DNA of 25,345 nt from Kiritimatiellia bacterium (GCA_017521065.1 JAFXEA010000508.1:1-25345); one strand, 5' to 3'. Shown: positions 16,302 to 23,833, counted from the first letter of the stretch. Notes: generated by a model not told the origin, from the sequence alone. Numbers and translations: made by a program.

Positions 16302-17369
16302 ATGATTTGCTTTAATTGGACAGGTTTCCCTCAGTATGGGGCAAGGTGTGTTCGGGAGTTTGTAAAGACCATGCCCGAGGAACGGTGCGTCGTTGTTGCG
16401 ATGCGTCCTGACGTTCCTATTCGTGGCATGGAAGACTTGGCGGGCTGCCCAGTTATATGGGTAAGGCCAGATGAACAGCGTAGCATTGCTGAAGTCTGCG
16501 GCGAGATGCCGAAATGGATGGGGGGCTCTGGATGGTTTTCGCCGTTGTACAATCGATGGCGTGATGAGGTGAGAGCGGCAGGAGGGCGTGTCATTTGTGG
16601 AAGCGACAATAATCTCAGTTTTCATGGGATACGTTCGGTTGTTGTCGAGATATTGAAGGCGATTCGTTTCCGCCTTCTCTATCGGAACAAGTACGATTAC
16701 TTCCTTGTCCCCGGAAAGTCGGGGCGTCGGTTGATGAAATTCTATGGGGTGCCTAACGATCGAATTGTCGAAGGATCGTATGGTGCAGACAATACGCTGT
16801 TTTTCAATGGACCACAACTTTCAGAACGGCCTAAGCGTATGATTTATGTGGGACAATTGTGTGAACGTAAAAATGTTATGCGTTTGTGCAAGGCCTTTGT
16901 GGCTGCGAATGAAAGTGGGGAGTGGAGCCTTGATCTCTATGGATGTGGTCCGCTTGAATCGGCTTTGAAAGATTTGGCGGATAGAGAATCAAATGGCAAG
17001 ATTACCATTCATCCATTCGCTCAACCGGAGGAACTTGCGCAGCATTATCGTGAGGCTAGGTTATTCTGTCTACCCAGTCTGCGGGAGCATTGGGGACTTG
17101 TCGTCCACGAAGCAGCATTGAGTGGATGTGTGCTGTTGTTAAGCGATCGAATAGGTGCTGGCGATGACCTGTTGAGACCAATTGATAATGGTCATGGCAA
17201 TGGAATGACGTTTCATCCGTATGATGTTCAATCTATGACGAGGGTGTTTAAGCAAGCAATGGCATTGGATGATGAACAGCTTAAGACGGCACAACGCATT
17301 AGTTGTGAATTGGCGCAAGGGTATGGGCCTGCACGTTTTGCGTCCGCGATTAAAAGTATGCTGAAGTGA
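16302..17369 (+). CDS. Glycosyltransferase group 1 (GT4 family)
   Basis: A 355-residue GT-B enzyme. The C-terminal donor domain is clear: IYVGQLCERKNVMRLCKAF (about 181-199), LDLYGCGPLESAL (about 210-222) and the EX7E motif REHWGLVVHEAALSG with Glu262 and Glu270, which binds the NDP-sugar. The N-terminal domain is less conserved, as is usual, and contains a short YDYFLVPGKSGRRLMKFYGV segment. The likely start is ATG 16302, although its GAGG site is only one base away, so translation may depend on coupling to the deacetylase ten bases upstream. It is the last gene before a 161-base gap, so a transcription unit may end here. Confidence 0.92.
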   Translation: MICFNWTGFPQYGARCVREFVKTMPEERCVVVAMRPDVPIRGMEDLAGCPVIWVRPDEQRSIAEVCGEMPKWMGGSGWFSPLYNRWRDEVRAAGGRVICGSDNNLSFHGIRSVVVEILKAIRFRLLYRNKYDYFLVPGKSGRRLMKFYGVPNDRIVEGSYGADNTLFFNGPQLSERPKRMIYVGQLCERKNVMRLCKAFVAANESGEWSLDLYGCGPLESALKDLADRESNGKITIHPFAQPEELAQHYREARLFCLPSLREHWGLVVHEAALSGCVLLLSDRIGAGDDLLRPIDNGHGNGMTFHPYDVQSMTRVFKQAMALDDEQLKTAQRISCELAQGYGPARFASAIKSMLK

Positions 17370-17403
17370 ATTGCAAGGGGTTCGTTTGTGCCAATGATAA
17401 AAC

Positions 17404-17430
17404 TGTAAAACGGCAGGAACATGTTTTACA
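17404..17430. promoter_or_regulatory. Inverted repeat TGTAAAAC/GTTTTACA in the gap before the asparagine-synthase-like gene
   Basis: Two perfect 8-base arms (17404-17411 and 17423-17430) are separated by 11 bases. The AT-rich stem and the lack of a following T-run make a terminator unlikely. The spacing suits a dimeric regulator bound on one DNA face. The remaining gap (17370-17530) shows no convincing promoter, though a gap of this size between operons would be expected to hold one. Confidence 0.4.
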
Positions 17431-17495
17431 ATGGATGTAAGCTTGTACAGGGATGCTTGGACACAAAAAGGTTGGCATGGATGTTGCTATGTGAC

Positions 17496-17516
17496 AGCAT
17501 GACTAAACAACATGCT
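17496..17516. repeat. Small inverted repeat AGCATG/CATGCT before the asparagine-synthase-like gene
   Basis: Six-base arms at 17496-17501 and 17511-17516 with a nine-base loop, ending five bases before the GGAG ribosome-binding site at 17521. In the mRNA it could form a weak hairpin beside the site. Short enough to be chance. Confidence 0.25.
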
Positions 17517-17530
17517 AATTGGAGATAGCC

Positions 17531-19162
17531 ATGGATACGAACAAAACCTTTTTTTGTGGCGAGATACAGAATCGGCACGATCTATGCGCGAGGTATGGTC
17601 TGCTCGAGAATTTGAATTGCGGCGAACTGCTGGCTGCCTTGTATGCCAACAAGGGAGCGGAGGGATTCACCGATGTTCGTGGTCCATTTGCCGCCTGTTT
17701 CATGTCGGGGGATAAGACCGTTCTCGTACGTGATCCAATGGGTGTGTCCTGGCTCTATTATTGGACAAAAGATCCCCGTTTCTGCGGTACGGGCGTTAGG
17801 CAGGTCCTCGACCAGGGCGTGCCGCGCAGATTGAGTTATGAGGGTCTCTGGGCGTGTCTCCTTTGCGGTTGCATGCAAGAGCCGTTCACGATGGTCACGG
17901 ATGTACGTAGCCTTTCTCCAGGTTGCGTGTTGACCGTGGCGGCAGATGGTACGCAGAAGCTGGAGCGTTTTTGGCGCCCGTCATTTGAATTGAAGGCATG
18001 GAAATCCCGCGCCGAGGTAGAGGATGCCGTGACGGAGAAACTGGAAGAGATCATCACGCTGCCGCTTGGCAAGGATGAAACGCCTTGTGCCTTCTTGAGC
18101 GGCGGTATTGATTCTAGCACGATAGTTGCACTGCTGCGCCGGAAACATGCGGGACGAATCCGTACGTTCTGCGTCATTCACGAAGACCCGAGAACGGACG
18201 AGAGGAAGTGGGCCCGGATGGTCGCGGAGCGGAACGAGACGGACCATACGGAGTTCATGTTGACGGATGCGATGATTCGAGAGGGAATTGCGGACGCGCT
18301 TGCCGCCTACGATCAACCGAGTCTAGACGGACTCAATGTGTATTTTGCTTCGAAGTTTGCGGCTGGAGCGGGTTGCAAAGTAGTTCATTCGGGTGAAGGC
18401 GGAGATGAATTGTTTGTCGGCTACAACCAGCTTGCCAAACCTCGTATGGCCTATAAATGGGCACCATTGTTCCGCTGGCTTCCCAAATGGGCGGGGGATG
18501 CGCTTTCCATTCACGGTGGTGCCGAGAAAGTACGCAAGCTCGCGCAGATGTTCGGGTGTCGCTATGACCCCTATTTCTTGACACGGCGGCAGTTCAGCCC
18601 AGCTTGGATTATGCGACTCCTTGCACGGGGTGATGCGCCCGATTTGGTGAAGCTCTATGCAGACCAGATGGCGGCGGTCGATACGGCAGGTATTGATTTC
18701 GGTTCGGATGTCATCAACCGCTCGTCATGGATGGAAGTGCGGCATGACAACCTCTCGATGTACATGCGTGACGGATTCCAGCTTGGGGATGCGGTCGGTT
18801 TGGCGGGCCGCTATCCTCTCATGGACGCTACGCTTGCCAATCTCCTCTTTACGATCCCTGGCGCGTGGAAGTGCGATCCGCAAGTCTCCAAGCCCTTGCT
18901 CGTGAAGGCTGCGGGCGCGGGCCTGCCCGAAGAGATCGTGCATCGTCCGAAGCAGGGTTTCTCCCTGCCGTTCGACAAATACTGCCGCGCGGGACTTAAG
19001 GATGAACTGGAAGCATTCGTGCGTACAGGCGGTACAGGCCTCTTCAAGCAACCTGAAATCGCCTCCATCTGGCAGCGCTACCTTTCTGGTAAGGTGAGTT
19101 GGATGCGCATCTGGCATTTGTTCGTGGTTGACGACTGGTGCAGGCGGAATGGGGTGACATAA
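17531..19162 (+). CDS. Asparagine synthase-like protein with degenerate, N-terminally truncated glutaminase domain
   Basis: A 543-residue AsnB-family protein. The synthetase domain is complete: the PPi loop FLSGGIDSSTIV (Ser190-Ser196), HSGEGGDELFVGY (287-298), and RYPLMD and KQGFSLPF towards the end. The N-terminal class-II amidotransferase domain begins late. There is no Met-Cys start, and the NGEIYN and SDCE motifs of AsnB appear as CGEIQN and NCGE. About 70 family residues are missing, and a stop codon just upstream of the GGAG site at 17521 rules out a longer form in this frame. It therefore should not hydrolyse glutamine. It may use free ammonia or another amine to make an amide on an acyl-AMP, for example a uronamide in the glycan, as AsnB-like proteins in O-antigen loci are thought to do. 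Confidence 0.9.
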   Translation: MDTNKTFFCGEIQNRHDLCARYGLLENLNCGELLAALYANKGAEGFTDVRGPFAACFMSGDKTVLVRDPMGVSWLYYWTKDPRFCGTGVRQVLDQGVPRRLSYEGLWACLLCGCMQEPFTMVTDVRSLSPGCVLTVAADGTQKLERFWRPSFELKAWKSRAEVEDAVTEKLEEIITLPLGKDETPCAFLSGGIDSSTIVALLRRKHAGRIRTFCVIHEDPRTDERKWARMVAERNETDHTEFMLTDAMIREGIADALAAYDQPSLDGLNVYFASKFAAGAGCKVVHSGEGGDELFVGYNQLAKPRMAYKWAPLFRWLPKWAGDALSIHGGAEKVRKLAQMFGCRYDPYFLTRRQFSPAWIMRLLARGDAPDLVKLYADQMAAVDTAGIDFGSDVINRSSWMEVRHDNLSMYMRDGFQLGDAVGLAGRYPLMDATLANLLFTIPGAWKCDPQVSKPLLVKAAGAGLPEEIVHRPKQGFSLPFDKYCRAGLKDELEAFVRTGGTGLFKQPEIASIWQRYLSGKVSWMRIWHLFVVDDWCRRNGVT

Positions 19163-19166
19163 ACTG

Positions 19167-19184
19167 CGGAAACGGCCGTTTCCG
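19167..19184. promoter_or_regulatory. Perfect 18-base palindrome upstream of the ATPase promoter
   Basis: CGGAAACGGCCGTTTCCG is fully self-complementary and lies seven bases upstream of the likely -35 box. A further GAAAC/GTTTC pair follows at 19184-19195, so three such half-sites lie in a row and could pair in alternative ways. No T-run follows, so a classical terminator for the preceding gene is unlikely. A regulator site, perhaps for autoregulation, is the better guess. Confidence 0.5.
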
Positions 19185-19190
19185 AAACGC

Positions 19191-19219
19191 TTGTTTCCGG
19201 TCCGGCGTTTTGATATACT
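19191..19219 (+). promoter_or_regulatory. Probable sigma-70 promoter of the AAA ATPase gene
   Basis: The -35 box TTGTTT (19191-19196) and -10 box TATACT (19214-19219) are 17 bases apart, and TG at 19211-19212 adds an extended -10 element. The start codon follows 20 bases after the -10 box. It indicates a separate transcription unit inside the cluster. Confidence 0.65.
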
Positions 19220-19239
19220 GTCTCGCCAGCGAGGTAAGT

Positions 19240-20559
19240 ATGAAATTCTTCGATAGGAAAGATGAGATTGCCGAATTGCGCAGAATTCGGGAAGTGGCAA
19301 GAGACACGTCCCGGTTCACCGTACTGACGGGGCGAAGGCGTGTCGGCAAGACCGAGCTTGTGCATGAGGCTTTTTCCGACGAGGGCTTCATCTACTTCTA
19401 TGTCGCCAGAAAGGCTCTTGCCGATCTTTGCGAGGATTTTCGCCAAATCGCCCAAAAGGCCCTGCATCGGACCATACCGGGAGAAGTTCGACGATTCACA
19501 GAGGTGTTCAGGTTCGTCATGGAGGAGTCCGTCAGATCGCCCGTTACGCTGGTGATAGACGAGTTTCAGGATTTTCTGCTCGTCGACGATTCCGTGTTCA
19601 GCGAGCTTGCGCGCGATTGGGACGAGCTGCACCGCAGTGCCAGAATCAATCTCGTCGTGAGCGGCAGCATCAATCGGCTGATGGTTAGCATCTTTGAGGA
19701 CCGCGAGGCCCCGCTTTATGGACGCAACACCGGCAAGATGAAACTTGAGCCGTTTGGGACAGCGGTTCTAAAGGACATCCTGCTGTATCACAATGCCAGA
19801 TACGCGAACGATGACCTGCTGGCCCTGTGGGCCTTCTCCGGCGGCGTGCCGCGGTATGTCGCGCTGCTCATGGATGCCAAGGCGTGGACGCGGCGTTCGA
19901 TGATTCGGGAGATCATACGGGAGAATTCGGCTTTCCTTGATGAAGGGAAGATCGTTTTGGCGGAAGAGTTCGGGCGCGAACATGGAACATATTTTTCCGT
20001 GCTCTCGGCAATTGCGGGCGGGAAGACGTCCAGAGACCAGATTGAGACGGCCGTTGGCGGCCCGGTTGGTGGATACTTGACGAAGCTTGAACGCGATTAC
20101 GACTTCATATCAAAGAAGCAGCCGGTCTTCGAGAGGAACGAGCGGAAGAATTGCCTGTACAAGATAGACGACAACTTCTACCGGTTCTGGTTTCGGTTCA
20201 TATTCAAATACAACTACTTGCTGGAGGTGAAGATGTTTGATGAACTGCGTAGTCTCGTGGAGCGCGACTACGATGTATTCACTGGCATAGCGCTGGAAGG
20301 ATACTTCAGGAGAAAGTTCATCGAGGAAAGGAAGTATTCGCGCCTTGGCGGCTGGTGGAATCGAAAGGGAGAGATGGAAATAGACCTTGTATGCGACAAC
20401 GAGTTCTTGAACCGCCTCGACTTCTTCGAGGTCAAGCGCGATCCCAGGCGAATCGATCTCGCAGGTCTTGGACGAAAGGTAGAGGCGTTTTTTGAGAAGA
20501 ACCCGTCGCTCAAAGAACGCACACATTCGCTCGCCGGTTTGTCAATGGACGACATGTGA
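19240..20559 (+). CDS. Archaeal-type AAA ATPase with C-terminal DUF234 (nuclease-like) domain
   Basis: A 439-residue P-loop ATPase. Walker A is GRRRVGKT (31-38), Walker B LVIDEF (about 104-109), followed by the sensor-like VSGSINRLM. The C-terminal DUF234 region includes LYKIDDNFYRFWFRFI and then EMEIDLV...FFEVKRD, which fits the D-x(n)-EXK core of PD-(D/E)XK nucleases. Such proteins are multicopy in archaea and many anaerobic bacteria; their role is not settled, and DNA or mobile-element transactions are suspected. GAGGT precedes ATG 19240. It has no evident link to glycan synthesis and has its own promoter and palindrome, so it is probably a cargo or inserted gene. Confidence 0.9.
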   Translation: MKFFDRKDEIAELRRIREVARDTSRFTVLTGRRRVGKTELVHEAFSDEGFIYFYVARKALADLCEDFRQIAQKALHRTIPGEVRRFTEVFRFVMEESVRSPVTLVIDEFQDFLLVDDSVFSELARDWDELHRSARINLVVSGSINRLMVSIFEDREAPLYGRNTGKMKLEPFGTAVLKDILLYHNARYANDDLLALWAFSGGVPRYVALLMDAKAWTRRSMIREIIRENSAFLDEGKIVLAEEFGREHGTYFSVLSAIAGGKTSRDQIETAVGGPVGGYLTKLERDYDFISKKQPVFERNERKNCLYKIDDNFYRFWFRFIFKYNYLLEVKMFDELRSLVERDYDVFTGIALEGYFRRKFIEERKYSRLGGWWNRKGEMEIDLVCDNEFLNRLDFFEVKRDPRRIDLAGLGRKVEAFFEKNPSLKERTHSLAGLSMDDM

Positions 20560-20610
20560 CGGATTTGTCGTCAGCGGCCGTCGATATATACGGCATGCCT
20601 GACATATAGC

Positions 20611-21798
20611 ATGAACAGCGACATGAATGTAATTCAGATAGTCCCTGCCATTTCCAACGAATCGTCTGGGCCGTCATACTCGGTACCAGGTCTCTGCAAT
20701 GGCTTGACGAAGGCAGGGTGCGAAGTTTCGCTGCATATCCTAGATGATATTCCATCGCAACTGAAGCAGGCATCGTATAAAGTCCATAACTATCCCCGCC
20801 GCGAGATCGGAATAAGAAATCTTGGCCGTTCTCCTGAAATGTTTGACGGGTTGATGGACGACGCCCGTACGGCTGATATTATCCACAACAACAGCTTGTG
20901 GATGATGCCAAACGTCTATCCCGCATGGGTTGTGAAAAGGCTTAGACGGAGGGATTTGAACCCTCGGCTTAAACTGGTGATGGCACCTCGCGGCACGCTG
21001 GCGGCATGGAGCCTTGAGAAGGGAAAATGGAAGAAGAAAGTCTTTGGGGCCTTGTTGCAATATCCGGCATTGCGTATGACTGACATGTTCCACGCAACAA
21101 GCGAGAAGGAGTGCGAGGAGATAAGGGCGTTGGGATACCGGCAGCCTGTGGCGATTGTGCCGATCGGGATGGATTTGCCGGATGTGGATGTTTTTAACGC
21201 AGAGGCGCAGAGACGCAGAGAGTCAGAAGAGAGGAGAAGGAGAGTTGTTTTCTTTGGGCGATTGCACAAGGTGAAGGGTGTGGATCGGCTGCTGCTGGCG
21301 TGGGAGAAGGTCGCAAAGGATGGATGGGAGCTGGTGATTGCGGGGCCGGACAATGGTATGCTGGGGGAGTTGAAGGGGATTGTGGTGACGAGGAAGTTGC
21401 CGCGCGTGTCGTTTGAAGGGGAGATCAACGGACACGCGAAGTATGAGTTTCTGGCCAATGCGGACATCTATGTGCTACCAAGCGATACGGAGAACTTTGG
21501 TGTGACGGTGGCGGAGGCGCTCGTGAGCGGTACGCCGGTGATCGCGAGTCAAGGGACGCCGTGGCAAGGACTTGAGCGAGAGAAGTGCGGCCGTTGGGTG
21601 CCGATTGGCGTGGAGCCATTGGCGGCGGCGCTGGAAATGCTGATGGCAATGAGCGACGAGGAACGGGCGGCGATGGGTGCACGAGGCCGCGAGTGGATAC
21701 GACGTGATTTTTCATGGAAGGGGATTGGCGCGAAGATGAAGGCGGCTTATGAGTGGTTGCTGGGGCAAGGGGAGAAGCCAATGTGGGTGATGGTTTGA
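20611..21798 (+). CDS. Glycosyltransferase group 1 (GT4 family)
   Basis: A 395-residue GT-B enzyme. The N-terminal domain opens MNVIQIVPAISNESSGPSYSVPGL, with HNNSLWMMPNVYPAW and MAPRGTLAAWSLEKGKWKKK, a pattern of the WcaI-like GT4 group. The donor domain has VVFFGRLHKVKGVDRLL, LVIAGPDNG and the EX7E motif in DTENFGVTVAEALVSGTPVIAS. ATG 20611 and ATG 20623 both lack a ribosome-binding site; the second matches family starts better. Residues about 196-204 (NAEAQRRRE) come from an octamer array at 21197-21220 and form an extra basic loop at the domain junction. The 3' third uses more G-rich codons than its neighbours. It probably resumes the glycan operon after the ATPase insertion. Confidence 0.92.
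   Translation: MNSDMNVIQIVPAISNESSGPSYSVPGLCNGLTKAGCEVSLHILDDIPSQLKQASYKVHNYPRREIGIRNLGRSPEMFDGLMDDARTADIIHNNSLWMMPNVYPAWVVKRLRRRDLNPRLKLVMAPRGTLAAWSLEKGKWKKKVFGALLQYPALRMTDMFHATSEKECEEIRALGYRQPVAIVPIGMDLPDVDVFNAEAQRRRESEERRRRVVFFGRLHKVKGVDRLLLAWEKVAKDGWELVIAGPDNGMLGELKGIVVTRKLPRVSFEGEINGHAKYEFLANADIYVLPSDTENFGVTVAEALVSGTPVIASQGTPWQGLEREKCGRWVPIGVEPLAAALEMLMAMSDEERAAMGARGREWIRRDFSWKGIGAKMKAAYEWLLGQGEKPMWVMV
21197..21220. repeat. Octamer array E, in frame inside the GT4 gene
   Basis: Three octamers (ACGCAGAG, GCGCAGAG, ACGCAGAG) followed by purine-rich sequence. They encode the basic stretch AEAQRRRE between the two GT-B domains. From memory, similar CGCAGAG arrays recur in several bacterial genomes and give AEAQRRRE-like peptides; I could not check this. 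Confidence 0.8.
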
Positions 21799-21800
21799 AT

Positions 21801-21835
21801 GTTTCTGGTCTCAAGTTTCTAGTTTCGGGTTTGAG
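21801..21835. repeat. Heptamer array F, intergenic before the FdtA-like gene
   Basis: Five heptamers of the GTTTCNN type (GTTTCTG, GTCTCAA, GTTTCTA, GTTTCGG, GTTTGAG) start three bases after the GT4 stop. They are the reverse-complement form of array C. The rest of the 93-base gap holds only the AGGAAA ribosome-binding site. Confidence 0.75.
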
Positions 21836-21891
21836 TTGTGTAAAGCGTGAACGTTTTTGGGGGTTGAGAGTCTAAAGGAAAGGAAAAGTTG

Positions 21892-22302
21892 ATGGACGCA
21901 AGAGTGACAGAGATTCAATTTGTCCCGAAAGGTGATGAGCGTGGACAACTGATTGCTTTGGAAGCATTGTCCGAACAGGTGCCATTTGAGGTAACGCGGG
22001 TGTACTATATTTTCGACACGACGCCGGGTACGGTGCGTGGCAATCACGCACACAAGAATCTCAAACAAGTCTTGATTTGCGTGAGCGGGGCTTGTACGAT
22101 TGTCTGTGAGATGCCGGATGGCACGAAGATGGAATATCGATTGGATTGGCCTAATCGCGGACTCTTGATTGAGGGATTGGTTTGGCGGCAGATGAAAGAT
22201 TTCTCCAAGGATGCCGTGCTGATCGTCCTTGCTAGTGAACATTATGACGAAGCGGATTACATTCGGGACTATAACCAATTTAGAAAGGGTTGCGCGAAAT
22301 GA
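21892..22302 (+). CDS. fdtA: dTDP-4-keto-6-deoxyglucose 3,4-ketoisomerase (FdtA/QdtA, WxcM-like cupin)
   Basis: A 136-residue cupin. The family signature is unmistakable: RGNHAHKNLKQ with the paired active-site histidines His52 and His54, LICVSGACTI, and the ending LASEHYDEADYIRDYNQF. It moves the keto group from C-4 to C-3 of dTDP-4-keto-6-deoxyglucose, ready for amination at C-3. Whether the product is galacto (FdtA, towards Fuc3N) or gluco (QdtA, towards Qui3N) cannot be told by eye, so the gene symbol is provisional. ATG 21892 follows an AGGAAA-rich leader. It overlaps the acyltransferase gene by ATGA, and the aminotransferase follows, giving the complete FdtA-C-B set. Confidence 0.92.
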   Translation: MDARVTEIQFVPKGDERGQLIALEALSEQVPFEVTRVYYIFDTTPGTVRGNHAHKNLKQVLICVSGACTIVCEMPDGTKMEYRLDWPNRGLLIEGLVWRQMKDFSKDAVLIVLASEHYDEADYIRDYNQFRKGCAK

Positions 22303-22748
22303 TTCATCCGCTTTCTGATGTTCAAACCGATCAGATTGGCGATGGAACGCGAATCTGGCAGTTCGCCGTTGTGTTGAGGGAGGCAAAGATTGGGCGTAAC
22401 TGCAATATCTGCGCCCAAACTTTCATCGAGAATGATGTTGTCATCGGCGACAATGTGACGATCAAGTGTGGAGTTCAGTTGTGGGATGGTTTGCGTGTTG
22501 GCAACAATGTATTCATTGGCCCAAATGTCACCTTTTGCAACGACAAGCATCCGCAAAGTGGCAATCACGATTTTGAATGTTTGCAGACCGTCATAGAAGA
22601 TGATGTGTCTATTGGCGCAAATGCAACCATCCTGCCTGGTCTTCGGCTTGGGAGGGGATGTGTGGTGGGGGCGGGAACCGTTGTTACGAAGGACGTTCCA
22701 CCCGGCATAACTATTGTTGGCAGTCCTGCGAAGGAGTTGGTGAAATGA
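22299..22748 (+). CDS. Hexapeptide-repeat N-acyltransferase (FdtC/QdtC/WxcM N-domain type)
   Basis: A 149-residue left-handed beta-helix protein with repeated hexapeptides: IGDGTRIWQF, AKIGRNCNIC, VVIGDNVTIK, LRVGNNVFIGPNV, VSIGANATI and LGRGCVVGAGTVV. The catalytic-region motif CNDKHPQ and the ending GSPAKELVK are as in sugar N-acetyltransferases. In the Fdt/Qdt pathways this enzyme acylates the C-3 amine of the dTDP-sugar, normally with acetyl-CoA. Relatives may use other acyl donors such as 3-hydroxybutyryl, which would connect to the ACP/KASIII module at 7025-15569; that link is a hypothesis. ATGA overlaps on both sides show strict coupling. Confidence 0.9.
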   Translation: MIHPLSDVQTDQIGDGTRIWQFAVVLREAKIGRNCNICAQTFIENDVVIGDNVTIKCGVQLWDGLRVGNNVFIGPNVTFCNDKHPQSGNHDFECLQTVIEDDVSIGANATILPGLRLGRGCVVGAGTVVTKDVPPGITIVGSPAKELVK

Positions 22749-23833
22749 TCAAGTTCCTTGATTTGAAAAAAGTCAACGAGCGTTTCCGAGGGGAAATGGA
22801 TGTTGCCGTCAAGCGTGTGCTAGACAGCGGATGGTATCTGTTGGGTAAAGAGGTTGAAGCATTTGAACAGGAGTTTGCCGCCTATTGCGGAACTAAGCAT
22901 TGTGTTGGCGTGGCCAATGGGCTTGACGCACTCTCGCTCATAATCAAGGCGTATGGGTTTGGACCTTGTGACGAAATTATAGTGCCGGCTAATACTTTTA
23001 TTGCAACACTTCTGGCTGTGAGCGCCAATGGCTGTACGCCCGTCTTGGTTGAACCAGATTGGGATACGCGCTTGATTGACGTCAATAGGATCGAGGCCGC
23101 CGTAACATCCCGAACTAAAGCCATCATGGTGGTACACTTGTATGGCCGCGCCGTCGAAATGGAAAAAGTATGGGAAGTGGCACGACGGCATAACCTGAAA
23201 GTCATTGAGGATTCGGCGCAGGCACATGGCGCTAGATATCAAGGTGTCAGGTGTGGCAATTTAGGAGACGCATCTGGATTCTCGTTCTATCCCGGAAAAA
23301 ACCTCGGTTGTCTCGGCGATGGTGGCGCGGTGACAACGAACGACGGTGAACTTGTGGCGAAGATTCGTGCGATCCGCAATTATGGTAGTGATTACAAGTA
23401 TCATCACATTTACAAGGGCATGAATTCTCGCCTGGATGAGATACAGGCTGCATTCTTGCGCGTGAAGTTGCACCATTTGGATGAAGACAATGCACGGCGG
23501 CGAGAAATCGCCGAACGATATGTTCACGCGATTTTAAATTCACGCATCGAATTACCGCATCTTCCACCTGATTTCGATGGACATGTCTGGCATGTTTTTG
23601 CCGTAACGTGTGCACAACGTGATAGCCTGATACGGCATTTGGAAGATAGGGGAATTCAGACGAATATACATTATCCAACACCACCCCATAAGCAAGGTGC
23701 GTATGTGGAGCTGGGAGGGGCATCGTTCCCGATTTCAGAGCGTATGCATCGGGAGATTGTCAGCTTACCTATGAGTCCAGTGTTGACGAATGAGGAAGTG
23801 TCAAAGGTCGTGGAGGCCATCAATGAGTTCTGA
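22745..23833 (+). CDS. fdtB: dTDP-3-keto-6-deoxyhexose 3-aminotransferase (DegT/DnrJ/EryC1 family, FdtB-like)
   Basis: A 362-residue PLP-dependent sugar aminotransferase. The Schiff-base lysine is Lys185 in SFYPGKNLGCLGDGGAV; the aspartate holding the pyridine nitrogen lies in EDSAQAHGA (Asp156); and FLDLKK, LDSGWYLLGKEVEAFE, GVANGLDAL and NSRLDEIQAA are family landmarks. It uses glutamate to aminate C-3 of the FdtA product. ATG 22745 overlaps the acyltransferase stop. The 3' end overlaps the next GT2 by 11 bases. The position beside FdtA- and FdtC-like genes fixes the function better than its own sequence. Confidence 0.93.
   Translation: MIKFLDLKKVNERFRGEMDVAVKRVLDSGWYLLGKEVEAFEQEFAAYCGTKHCVGVANGLDALSLIIKAYGFGPCDEIIVPANTFIATLLAVSANGCTPVLVEPDWDTRLIDVNRIEAAVTSRTKAIMVVHLYGRAVEMEKVWEVARRHNLKVIEDSAQAHGARYQGVRCGNLGDASGFSFYPGKNLGCLGDGGAVTTNDGELVAKIRAIRNYGSDYKYHHIYKGMNSRLDEIQAAFLRVKLHHLDEDNARRREIAERYVHAILNSRIELPHLPPDFDGHVWHVFAVTCAQRDSLIRHLEDRGIQTNIHYPTPPHKQGAYVELGGASFPISERMHREIVSLPMSPVLTNEEVSKVVEAINEF

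Noticed and set aside
19167..19195. A rho-independent terminator after the asparagine-synthase-like gene
   Set aside because: The palindrome has no loop and no T-run follows it; a promoter starts directly behind it.
18725..19632. Long open frames on the minus strand opposite the asparagine-synthase-like and ATPase genes
   Set aside because: They lack recognisable motifs and oppose strongly conserved plus-strand genes; they are shadows of the real frames.
20935..21010. A tRNA gene on the minus strand, suggested by a perfect T-arm
   Set aside because: No matching acceptor strand, D-arm or anticodon arm lies upstream on that strand, and the region is clearly coding for a GT4.
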